A stretch of DNA of 64,000 nt from Tetraselmis striata (lineage: Eukaryota; Chlorophyta; Chlorodendrophyceae; Chlorodendrales; Chlorodendraceae): contig VCJN01002218.1 in assembly GCA_006384855.1 (NCBI GenBank), positions 1-64,000 on the forward strand. Reading direction: 5' to 3'. A program made the translations under genes and the position numbers. Below, one piece after another: positions 1 to 10,445 of this stretch (positions within the stretch are counted from its first letter, which is position 1; every line of letters starts with the position of its first letter). The notes under the pieces were generated by a model. The model did no database searches. It was not told the DNA's origin and saw only the letters and a list, made by a program, of their open reading frames with translations.

Positions 1-91
1 CCCCCCAAGACTATCATTTGTACCTCGTACTCTATAGTTTTGTTTGCCGCGGCTGACCCCCCCACCCCCCCCTCTGCTCCTGTCACTCAAG

Positions 92-257
92 CCGCTACGA
101 GCACCTGTTTGCCGTCAACGAGAAACACGGCACCTTTTACCTGCAGTCCAAGGTGTACCGCGCGGGTACGATGCGGTTAGAGGCGGAGATTAAGGAGCAG
201 GAAGCGGACGCCAAAAGACGCCGGCAAGACAGTGAAGCGGTATCCAGTGAGCAGTGA
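92..257 (+). CDS. 3'-terminal exon of an unidentified gene
   Basis: A pyrimidine-rich stretch with a C-run (57-78) is followed by an acceptor CAAG at 88-91, and an open frame runs from 92 to a TGA at 255-257. It encodes about 54 residues: a segment beginning RYEHLFAVNEKHGTFYLQ, then a strongly charged tail rich in K, R and E that could form a coiled coil or a basic tail. The rest of the gene lies to the left of the window. I do not recognise the family. The high GC content and clean acceptor support a real exon, but the phase cannot be checked against an upstream exon. Confidence 0.5.
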
Positions 258-1548
258 GCGCCAGCGGCGAGGGGTAGAAGACGGGGCTAGGCTTTCAACG
301 CAAGCGGCTAAACGCCAGGATGTTAGGGCGAGATCTAGGGAGTGGTCTAGGGTTCTCCCAGAAGGTGAGGAGGGCTCCTGGTGGCCAGCCTGGCGAGCTG
401 CGATAACGAAGCCGGTACACCGCGGCCACCCACCCCCCCGCCCCCGCCTCGTAGCCTCGGCCCATTCAACCCGGTGCCATGCCATGGCTGGTTGCGACGG
501 GGCGCACATAACAACATGTGAGAGGCTGTCCCCGGCCGCCACGGCGCGGCCTGCCTGGCATGGTAACGGACGGCGCCGGCAAGAGAGCCCCTGTGGCGGT
601 GGTTGTGGAACCAGACGCGGGGGGCTAGAGCCTTGCGGGCCCGCTGCTGCTCTCGGAACGCCGTTGAAGCATCCGACGAAGGCTCCTCGCTCACCCGGGC
701 AATGCGGCGGATGCCGGGTCTTATTGAGCTTGAGCGACCGCCTGCTCAGTGAGGTCGCCACCATCGTCCTCATTGCCAGGGTCGAAGCACATACTTGCCA
801 TAGCAGCGGCTGTCCCCATCCACCGGGCATCCCAAGCCGCACGTGCATGGACGCCGGCTCGTGTGGACTTGGAGATGAACGTGTCCATGAGCACGTGACC
901 TGGCCGAGCGCCAGTGAGGTATGTACATGAAGCCGACGACACCGAGGGTCCGCATCAAGTATCGATCAGATCAATCTCAGCCGCATCAGGCAGATCAAGA
1001 TCGCATCATGATCTTGATCTTTACCAATGTAGAGATCGCGATACTCTATCTCTAGCTCGTCGGCCTTGTTGCGGACACTCAGCCGGCACCGCAGGCTAGC
1101 TATCTAACGACTCCGTGGGCCCGTATAGGTAGGGTGGGCTAGGTCCGATACATGTCGCCCTTCGAAGGCCAACCCCTCATTCCAATGCCGCGGGTGGAGG
1201 TGGTTGGTGGCAGCCTCCGCACCTGAGGCTGCCAAGCGGACCTGCCCCCTCTTGAAAGTGAAATTCATCAGGGCCATTCTCGTCGGACAAGCGCGTAATC
1301 CATGTCCGGACTGCCGCCCGAATAAACACCCAGGTGCCATGCCATGCGCAAGACCCGTCTTCCCATCCGCAGCCAACAACATAGTGATACTACCTCGAGA
1401 ATAGACATCCCGGGCTCCTCCCCTTGGTCATTATTTATGGGGGTATGAAATAAAATGCCAACGCGCTCCTGTATGCCCCCCCCCCCCCCCCCCCGGACTC
1501 AGCAGTCTGTCTATAAGGATGCGCATCGGGCAATTAGAAACGAAAAAG

Positions 1549-1806
1549 AATAGAGTAGAATAGAACAGAATAGAAGGGAATAGAACAGAACAGAATAGAA
1601 CAGAACAGAACAGAATAGAATAGAACAGAATCGAATAGAACAGAACAGAATAGAATAGAACAGAATCGAATAGAACAGATTAGAATAGAAGGGAATAGAA
1701 TGGAACGGAATGGAATGGAATAGAAGGGAATAGAACGGAATGGAACGGAATGGAATGGAACGGAACGGAATGGAATGGAACGGAATGGAATGGAATGGAA
1801 TAGAGA
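1549..1806. repeat. Pentamer satellite, GAATA/GGAAT-like
   Basis: About 50 tandem copies of a 5-bp unit. The left half is mostly TAGAA and CAGAA units; the right half (from about 1690) is mostly TGGAA and CGGAA units, so the array is built of two sub-arrays of related variants. One strand therefore reads as a long Ser/Ile/Pro/Phe/His-rich open frame, which is an artefact of the repeat. The right-hand unit resembles the GGAAT-type simple satellites known from animals, presumably by convergence. Confidence 0.95.
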
Positions 1807-2095
1807 ACGTGTTGATCTGTCTCTTATACAAATTTGCCTTTTTCTTTAAAGAAACCTGACAGATATATCTTAGTCGCATTGCGAATCGATTTCGGATAGC
1901 ACCAAGGACATTTTCTTGTTGTGTGCATACAGTTCATATATTATCAAAACTACATATATTTCTCCAAATTAGAAACTTTATGAAGTTACAGGAATGCCGA
2001 TGCACAGCGATAAAATTGTGATTATTATCATCAGGTATTCCATGATTTTTAAACGATTATCAACGATGTAGGGTATTGCAGGATATATTTGGAAA

Positions 2096-2168
2096 ATAGC
2101 GCTAGAAGGGTGGCAAAACACGGCTAGGCCCGGCCCCGCCATATTAAGTTTTGCCACCTACGCGCTAG
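2096..2168. repeat. Imperfect inverted repeat (hairpin or MITE-like)
   Basis: Arms 2109-2119 and 2148-2158 are perfect 11-bp inverted complements (GGTGGCAAAAC and GTTTTGCCACC), separated by 28 bp of GC-rich loop. The similarity continues outward imperfectly to an AGCGC-containing stretch on both sides. It could be a small foldback element. Confidence 0.6.
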
Positions 2169-3264
2169 TTCACTATAGATAGGGGAGAGTTGATTCTAGA
2201 GGTAGTGAGTGTCGTTGTATGTCATGTGTGACATTGCGGAGATCTTTTGCCACCCAGAAAAGAGAAACACGGCACGCGTCTAACGAGGTAACCATCGCCA
2301 TCGCCATCACAGCTCCACACCGTGCCCAATAACGGTTCACTTAGTTCCCTGTGAGGAAGTAGCGGACGAATTGGCCTTGGGAGAACGACGTGCAACGGGC
2401 GCAACCGCCGAACTTGTGCGGGTCCATGAAATCGGGCTGTAAGACAGCTATCTGCGGCGGCGCCGTGTGAGGGGGCGGGAGTGAGTTGGAACAACGATCA
2501 TCATTTTCGCGCCCGCGCTAATATTGCCGGGAGGAGCTTCTGCAGTTCACACGTCCCCCACCGCCGGCGTACATCGCCATCGCCGGTGTTGTCCGCCATC
2601 ACCTGCTTACCGGACTCCTAGAAGGCGACTAGGCCCACGTATGTGGAAGAGATCTCTACAGGCTTGAATGTCCGAGGAGGGCGTGACAGTGCGCGCTAAG
2701 GTGAGCGGTAAGCTTCGACATGTGCGCTGTACCCCCACGTGTGTGTGACCGGCGGAGGTTGGCATGATCGGCCCCGTGGCAGAGCCTCATGCCACCGGCC
2801 CGCCACGACCTCATTGCGTGGAGACAACTTTTGTGCAATGTGTCTGGTTCATGTTTAACGCGAGCTGGTAAGTAGTGACAGACAAGCGAGAACGCGGTGG
2901 AAAGGCATTTTGCCAGCAGCATTCCAGGTTCCTGGTACAAGTTAGTCCCGAAAGCCCTGGGTTGCTATATTCGATCCGATACATAGCGACTGGTCCTAGG
3001 CATCGTGTACATAGTCGTATCGCACATAGGGAATAGTCACCATCAAGCAAAGTTCCGGATTACTGTGCCGCGAAGCGGAACAGTGGCAGGAACGGCAGAG
3101 ACATGCTGGTATGCGCCAACATCATGCGCCATTGTGTTCATTGAGCGAGAAAGGTGCCAGGTGGGGGGCAGAAACGCTGAAGTGCTTCTTGAGGTGGCAA
3201 CACAGGCAACACCATGCATACCCGAGCTGGGAACGTAGCTGGAGCCCTCCTGATGATGACGATG

Positions 3265-3287
3265 TTACACATGTTAATTGACTTACA
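3265..3287 (-). terminator. Probable polyadenylation signals of KBL (TGTAA)
   Basis: Two TGTAA pentamers on the minus strand (3283-3287 and 3265-3269) lie about 45 and 63 nt downstream of the KBL stop codon. TGTAA is the usual near-upstream polyadenylation element of chlorophyte algae. Position and strand fit; there is no transcript evidence here. Confidence 0.5.
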
Positions 3288-3331
3288 GAGACGGCGTTTG
3301 GCTGTACATCGGTCTGGGGTACTTGCGCGGG

Positions 3332-3518
3332 TCACTGCGGCGGCGGGTTGAGCACGCCGAGCTGCGCGCCGACCCTCTTGAAGGCAGCGATCGCGAAGTC
3401 CAGGTGCTCGCGCGTGTGGGCAGCCGAGATCTGCACCCGGATGCGCGCCTGGCCCTGCAGAGTCCGCATGATGGCACAGCGTGGCGGTCAGCCACATTAG
3501 GGAGACGCAAGTGGTCCG

Positions 3519-3552
<34 letters not shown>

Positions 3553-6226
3553 GCATCCCCATCGTGCAGTCGGATCGCCGTACAACAGGTGTTCATGGCT
3601 GCAACGAACACCGCTGCACAATCAATGATGGGAGGCATCCGGAAGTCGGGCTTGCATGAGGGGAGTCTCCAGATACAAGAAGTACGCAAGATGGAATTTC
3701 CGCACTTTCTATGCATTCATAGCAGGCATTGTCCGAGGCGTGCGCAGATTGATGGTGACGCTGGCTGTGTCGTATTGCCACCCGGAGTCATCGTGTGTAA
3801 TGAGCATCGTTTATAAAGGCATCAGTGTATTCGATTGTACTTTAGAATTGTATGTGGGGGCAGATGGTTGTGCAAGGGCCATCAGTGGATGAAGCCCAAG
3901 GGGGGGAAGGGGGGGGGGGGGGTTGCCTTTGGCACGACCGGGTAGCTGAACCCGACGACGTAGACGCCCTCCTCCAGCAACAGCGCCGCCATGTCTGACG
4001 CCAGCTGCGCGTCGCCCAGCATGACGGGCTGCAGCAGGACGCAAGCGCGGGGTGGGGAATACAAGCAACGCTCAGTGAGGAGCGCGACGCGTGGAGCGGG
4101 GGGGCGCTGTGGCCGCTGTGGGGCACTGTCATTAGGGTCAATGTCCGGGGTGGATTTCGATCCGCACGATGACGGTGAGCGTGTCCTCCAATGACAGTCC
4201 GTCTGAGCAGTGCATGTGGTGGTGCGGGCCACAATGAGGGTGTCATACGCGATGTTGAGCCGGGTCCGCATATGGAGCGGCAATGTTATTGTTCTCAGGC
4301 CGCACATAAACAGCATCGCCATATCTCACCCCCTGTCCCCAATGCACATTGTCATTTGACCATGTCCTGCCATCATTCCGGGGTCGTTACTGTAGTACAC
4401 CTCTACGGTGCCGGTTTTCCTGCAGGAGTCACTCGGAAGAAAGGCCTCAAGTTGGGTTTGCACACTATATATGTACGAACATTTGCAGTAGTAGATGCGC
4501 GATTGTTTTGCCTACATTTGGCTCTCGGCAGGTAGGGTGCCTTCTTGTCTGCGATAATTTGATCACGATGTCGGCACTCGTGATCTACTAGGCACTGTAG
4601 GGCGTTATTGGGATAAGGGGAGAGGGGAGGGGGGTCCTGACCACGATGGGGTGCGTGCCGGGGCGGACGTTGAGCCCAGCCGTAGTCATTTCGCGGCGGA
4701 AGTAGGCGGTGTTGGCCTCCAGCTGGTCGCGCAGCTCCGTGCTGCCTGACAGCAAGTCGAACATCGCCAGGGAGGCGCCCACCACGGGCGGCGCCAGAGT
4801 GTTCGAGCTGCGCGCCGACGCAAACCACACATTACACGCGCATTCGTTTAGATGCTTGCGCGCATGTGCATCCGACAGGACCTACGCGAGCTTCTCGACG
4901 CCGACAGCGACGCGGAAGGCATTGTCGCGGGGGCTGTGGCAGCTTGACGGGCAGACCGACGGGCGAGCGTGCAGGCGGACGGACGGACGGGCAGATCCAG
5001 AGGAGCAATTAACAGTGCCTGCTATCTACGAGTGAGCTTTCCATCCCGACCTTGCAAGTGTATTGTGCGCTCGCAAGACAGGCGCAGATCATTGCTCAAA
5101 GTGCTTAGCATATGTCAACCCACATTCGATGATGATACACATTGATCGAATGACACTGCCCCAGTCGCTTTCCAGCCAGGTGGCGAATTAGTGACAACAG
5201 CAGAATTGGGAGTTGCACGCAAACGATCGGACTATTCGCTACATCTTTGGGATGGGCTTGTCGATATCATTTTTTTGGGGGGGGGGGGGGGGGGGGGGGG
5301 TATCATTCATATGGCCGCGTCATCATCCGAAACCGGCAAACTTGAAAATTGCATACGGCACTTTGTAGACGGAATACCATCCCTTTTTGTAACGCATTTC
5401 ATTGGCCATTGGGACAGGGTTCAGTGTTATTGCCGAAGTGACACTCCTGGAGAGCTCATTGGCAGAGGTGCTACACGGCGGTGTGCATCGCAGACATGAG
5501 CGGGGCTGTGATGAAAAGCAAAGAAGCAGAGAGGGAGGGGGCTCACAAGAGGTACGGCCTCGACTTCTGCCGTAGGATCTCCACCACGTCCGCGCGCCCT
5601 GTGGTGTACCCGCCCGTGGCGCCGCCAAGCGCCTTGCCGAGTGTGGAGTTGATGATGTCCACCTGTGCGCCGGTCCGACACACTTGAGCGCAACGGCGCC
5701 CCCTTGAGCATAACTCTCCACGCCACCCCCCCCCCCCCCCCCCCCTTGTAATCACTCAATACAAAGCCCGTTGCTTTGCGGGTTCGGCCATCATCACTGT
5801 AGCTCTTCTTGAGACAGGGGCATCCATGCGGACAGCAACTGGGATTTCCTCTATGATTGTTTGCAAGCCGAAGGTCATGTACCACGGTCATGTCAATCAG
5901 CACACCGTTTATCACGGCACTTTAGTATCGCGCCGTTATTGATATTCCATGTTTACCGGTACAAATGCGGGTTTTAAGCTTGAATGACTGCTTCCCACCA
6001 GTGTCCAGCAATCAACGGCAATTCGCACAACCACAACTTTGCGCGAACTTGGATGAAGCCGTGGAGACGATCTTCGCCGGCCGCGAGCCCGATCTTGCCG
6101 TACTCATGGAAGCACAGCACAGGGTGCCCGAAAGGATAGCGTGCATTACGTTATTGCGGCAGATGACGGGCAGTTGGTAACTATGCAGGGTCATCATTGC
6201 GACTGGTTCATGAAACCCGGAAGCCA

Positions 6227-6260
<34 letters not shown>

Positions 6261-7074
6261 CGGGGCCGTATGAGTTGGCCATCATTCTATCGGTTCTGCC
6301 ACTTGGCTGGCCTCTGCTGCTACCTCTCTTGTGGCCGTAGTTAAGAGCGCCTGCACCGATCCCCTACCATGCCCGCCGCATCCCACCTCCCCGCCCCAGC
6401 AGCGCACTGGATGTGATGTCGGGGCGCACCTGCCCCTGCACGCCGCACAGCTCATCGGTGCCTCGGCCGGTGGCGCCCACAAAGCCCGTCGCGTGGCACT
6501 CGTCCACAAACACCAGCGCATCTGCGGGGCACAATGCCGCGCCGCACCCAGTGTCAGCACGCCTCAAGCTGAACGTGGGCCCCGCGATATCGGCAACAAT
6601 GCGAGACTGCTTGCTTCATGGGAGACCGTCATGTAACAGTCGGCCGTGCAGAGCAGCCCTCACCGTGCTTCCTCGCCAGCCGGCAGATCTCCGCCAGCGG
6701 CGCAATGTCGCCATCCATCGAAAACACGCCGTCCTGCGGCATCGGTGCAGATCCGTCCCCGTCAGGCTGCGTCTACCCTCAGCGACAACCCAGCCCCCCA
6801 GACCCCCCCCCCCCTTCCAACACACACACACACACACACACATCACCTACGCTATGCCCCACGCTGACTCAGACGGACCGTGGCGACCAGCCTCACGCGC
6901 GCGCCGGAGGCGGCCTGCAGCTTCTCCTCCAGATCCGCCATGTCCATGTGGGCAAAGCGGTGGCGCTGCGCCTGCACATTTGGGGGAAAAGGTGGGGGGA
7001 TGAGGGGGGGATATGGTGGGCCGCAGATGGGGCAGAGGGGTGATTCGAAATTAAAGTGTTTTCTTTTAAGGATG

Positions 7075-7111
<37 letters not shown>

Positions 7112-7548
7112 AAACATATTGCTGCTATAGCAGTGCACGCAAATCAGGTTTATACATAAGGCGACTGTTGCCATAGCTCATTCTACTTTCCGCCCCTTGT
7201 CAAACAAGTACAAACTTTTTCTCTGCGGGCCAGGGGCGGGTAAGGGGGGGGGGGGGGGGGGGGGGCTTCCCCACCTTGCAGAGGCGGATCCCGTCGATGA
7301 TGGAGGCGTGGTTGAGGGCGTCGGAGATGACGGCGTCCTCGGGGCCCAGGATGGCCTCGAATAGGCCGGCGTTGGCGTCGAAGCAGGAGGGGTACAGCAC
7401 AGTGTCGGCGGTACCGTGAAAGGCGGACACCGCAGCCTCCAACTGCTTGTGGCTGTCCTGTGTGCCGCAGATGAAGCGCACGGAGGACAGGCCGTAGCCG
7501 TGCGTGGCCAGCGCGCGCTGCGCGGCCTCCACCAGCGCCGGGTGGTTG

Positions 7549-7580
<32 letters not shown>

Positions 7581-8020
7581 AAGCACCTCGCCCTCGCGGC
7601 CCGCCACGCCTACCGGAGAGGGGGGGGGGGGGGGGGGGGGGTCGTGATACGTCGACGAGAGGATACCCCCCGACGAGAAGGGGGTAAGAGCGCGTCGAGC
7701 CATCTCGGTGCGTCCTTTGGTGACTAACAGGCGACGTAAAGCGGAGAAAGGGAGGGGGTGGAAGCCGAAATTTCGGCTTAAAGGGGGGGTTGCTCACGGA
7801 CGGCGGCGCCCTGCGGGCCGGTGATGACGCGCTCCGTCTTGTAGGTGCCGCCCGCGCGCATCTCCGACAGCGCCCCGCTGAGCACACCCGCCATGCTGTC
7901 GTCCGGCTGAGGCAGCGCCGCCGCGGAGGCGGCCACGCGCCCACCTGGCTGACTGGCAAGGCCGCGGACACCGGCGAGGAGGCAGCGTGCCGCCGCGGAG
8001 GGGCGGAGAGACGGGAGCAT
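3332..8020 (-). CDS. KBL: 2-amino-3-ketobutyrate CoA ligase (glycine C-acetyltransferase), mitochondrial
   Basis: PLP enzyme of threonine breakdown: 2-amino-3-ketobutyrate plus CoA gives glycine plus acetyl-CoA. Nine exons join in phase: 8020-7798, 7609-7275, 6971-6879, 6733-6664, 6521-6430, 5662-5547, 4807-4642, 4028-3927, 3454-3332; total 439 residues. The first 40 or so residues are Arg/Ala/Ser-rich with [15 protein letters not shown], a likely mitochondrial presequence; the body matches the roughly 398-residue bacterial enzyme throughout. Seen motifs: [24 protein letters not shown] (about 247-256), the PLP-lysine motif STLGKALGG with Lys about 281, and the C-terminal [19 protein letters not shown]. 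Intron 8 begins with GC (AAG/GCAACC); no in-frame GT precedes the next stop. Intron 3 has a GTCCGT donor. Introns carry several long C-runs on the sense strand. Family assignment is secure. Confidence 0.95.
3521..3551. repeat. G31 homopolymer in KBL intron 8
   Basis: Thirty-one consecutive G on the plus strand, hence a C-run on the sense strand of KBL, about 67 nt upstream of the acceptor used by the last exon. Its exact length is likely to be unreliable in the assembly. Confidence 0.9.
7079..7108. repeat. (TA)n microsatellite in KBL intron 2
   Basis: About 15 uninterrupted TA units between KBL exons 2 and 3. No function is suggested by the context. Confidence 0.95.
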
Positions 8021-9875
8021 CGCGACCGGTAGCGCCGATCAACCAGGGGCTAATCGGCGGGTGAGCGCGCCCACTGCACCAGCAGTACGCTCGGGCGCGC
8101 TTCTGCCGTGGGGCCGGCAGGTGCGCCGCTGTTGTCGGCACAGCGAAGGGACCGCCTCGAAAGGGGAAGGGAAGGGGTTGTCCCTGCTGCGCGGAAGGGG
8201 CGCGGGGGGGGGGGGGGGGGGGAGGCGGGTGGGCGAGTTTGTTCGAGTGGCTTGTCGATGAGAGCTGCATCAGCAGGGGGGGGCACGCTCTGCCACCAGG
8301 CGCGCGCAAAAATCTGACGATGATGCTGTCAGAAGCTGCGAGCCGTTGATGACGAGCTGTTGCCGCTGATCGACGGGAAAAAATCCCCGCACTCGCACAG
8401 GGCACGCGGGGCTCAGACGCGAGCAGCGGGGTGGAAGCCGCGCGCGCCAGCATTGACCTGACGATTTTTCGATGACCTTTAGCCAGCAGTAAATATCACG
8501 GCGCGAGGTGAGTGAGTACCGCTGCGACTAATAAATAATAAAGATTAGCGATTATGAGGATAAATTACTGCTGGCGCCGCCTGGCGGAGGAAGGCCGTCC
8601 ATATCAAATGATAGGAATGATTTTTCATCAATATTTGGCGATGACCTGCCCTGCGTCTATCGTGAATTTTATTTATCCGCCCTTCATCCGGGACTAGTCG
8701 CTACCCTGTAGGAGAGACTGTATATTACATACAGTCGCTAATAATGAATTCATGTTATTTTATGGTACGGTAGCGACAAAAGTCGAATCGCGAAACCCGA
8801 ATCGACTACATCAGGCGGCAGTGGCAGTACATATCCAATTGACGTATCATTGCCCTGTCATCGAGGCCTGATTATTTCAATTGCATGTAGGAGGGAGACA
8901 ATGCTCACGCATCATTGTCGCCCATGCATGGATAACACCAGTTAGGGTGTTGCAGGGCGGCGGATGCCAAGCCGAAAGCAGGCAAAGGTATTCGAAAGGC
9001 GGATAGACACCAAGGAGGAAGAAGACGTATTAAGAAGGAGAGCAAGACGTCGCCTACTTCCAAATTAGGCCACCAGCCCATGACCACCTTATCACACAGT
9101 ACATTGCCGCAGGCACAGCTAGCGGTGGCGGGACAGCAGCAGCCCACTGTTGAGAGGCCCGCGGTGTCCCGACACCGCACGAGCTCCCACCCCCGGCAAC
9201 CACCCACATACCCGTGCTACCGTTAAACAAGACGCGAGCTGGAGTAGGACATGCAATAAGTCTGCAGACATACATTTACTTAACATGCAAGTAAGGATGG
9301 CATAGTAGTACGAAGGCGAGGAGAAATCCTGCCCCGAGCCTGCAATAGCAGCAGGACGTAAATGCCAAGCAGGGGATTACCGGAGTGTGTCTGGCATCGC
9401 GGCCTTACCATTTGTTTCGAAGATTTCCGCAGAGATAGCTAGCCCACATCCAAGCTTGATTTCAATTGCAACAAATCACTTGGCCACGACATCTGGACTA
9501 CATGCCACGGGTAATGCCACCTACCAGGGGTGCCCAGCCGCTCATGTCAGTTGGGCCACAACATGTGGCATGATTTGCCCAGGGAAAAAGTTGTTCAAAC
9601 AAATTCCAAATTTCACATTTGCAACAAATCTAACATTGACTAACGGAGCCATGCATAGCATTCTCCTTTCATTCTTGGGGGCCCCGCCGTGTAGCATCGG
9701 CGCTTGTCACGCATGGTATGATGATGCCCTTAGCCACGTTGGGTTGCGAACTTGGAGCTCTTGCTCTTCTTCCCTCCCACAGAGCAACCACAACCGCCTT
9801 CGGAAAGTGCTTGAGCAAGATTGTGCGTGATCTCGGGATCTCCATAGCTTCACACAGTATCGGCTCCCGGAGTAC

Positions 9876-9878
<3 letters not shown>

Positions 9879-9914
<36 letters not shown>
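9879..9914. repeat. C36 homopolymer
   Basis: Thirty-six consecutive C on the plus strand, intergenic between KBL and the polycystin gene. It is the longest homopolymer noticed in the window. Confidence 0.9.
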
Positions 9915-10062
9915 TTTGTCCTGTGGCTGGTTCTGTTCTGCCTTTCCTCTGGCGAGAGCGACGGAACCCCCATCCCGCTGTGCTGAAGGAATGCTGCGTC
10001 CACCGAGTCAGCCGTCCTGTGAATGCAGCCACATTAATTAACTGAAATGTGGCTGCGGCTGA

Positions 10063-10085
10063 CATTTCACATCCAATGTGAAATG
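10063..10085. repeat. Perfect short palindrome, 10-bp arms
   Basis: CATTTCACAT and ATGTGAAATG flank a 3-nt spacer, giving a tight hairpin. Related TTTCACA words recur within 50 bp on both sides (ACTGAAATGTGG upstream, TATTTCACATTC downstream). It lies downstream of the polycystin stop codon, beyond its TGTAA signal. Confidence 0.7.
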
Positions 10086-10281
10086 GCTGTGAACTTCTAT
10101 TTCACATTCAGAGAAATGATATGGTAAGTGGCGACACTTTGCTTTTATTTGGAAGTGGGGTATTTTCGAAAGGGGACAACCCCGCATCCTGCGCAGCATC
10201 ATGTTTTCAAGTGGACGAAATAATTAAAACAAAATACTACTGGTCAACTCTTAATATATATGGATATATATGCTGAACATA

Positions 10282-10286
10282 TTACA
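10282..10286 (-). terminator. Probable polyadenylation signal of PKD2-like gene (TGTAA)
   Basis: A TGTAA pentamer on the minus strand lies about 160 nt downstream of the polycystin stop codon at 10446-10448. The motif is the usual chlorophyte signal; assignment is by position only. Confidence 0.4.
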
Positions 10287-10445
10287 ACCGACAGTATACA
10301 TCCTGTCTGCCGTTTATTTCCTTCATGGCGCATTGGCGCCCACGCATGCGTTGCGCACGTTCGCATTTGCTTGCGCACCACAACTCGCGCGCATTCTAGT
10401 GCCGAAAGCTATACGAGGTTCTCGGCGTCACTTCGGCGGCCGTGG

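Larger units (their letters stand above)
258..3331. other. Intergenic stretch with repeats, no supported gene
   Basis: Between the terminal exon ending at 257 and the convergent 3' end of the KBL gene I see no exon with recognisable protein similarity. Open frames at 177-942 overlap one another on both strands and look like GC-rich noise. The stretch holds a C-run at 1477-1494, a pentamer satellite, and an inverted repeat, each listed separately. Confidence 0.5.
8021..10445. other. Intergenic: KBL 5' side to PKD2 3' side
   Basis: The KBL leader and promoter should lie just right of 8020; a G-run at 8204-8222 (C on the sense strand) is about 185 nt upstream of the start codon. A 147-codon open frame at 9387-9830 (+) has no recognisable domain and I do not call it. 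A C36 run and a palindrome are listed separately. One TAGTCGCTA copy is at 8695-8703. Confidence 0.5.

Noticed and set aside
177-942. Overlapping long open frames on both strands next to the terminal exon
   Set aside because: They overlap each other in several frames with no recognisable domain; GC-rich DNA gives such frames by chance.
1511-1879. 122-codon minus-strand open frame of Ser/Ile/Pro/Phe/His repeats
   Set aside because: It is the translation of the pentamer satellite and has no independent coding signal.
9387-9830. 147-codon plus-strand open frame between KBL and PKD2
   Set aside because: No family similarity, low GC compared with real exons, and repeated words such as GCAACAAATC; treated as chance.
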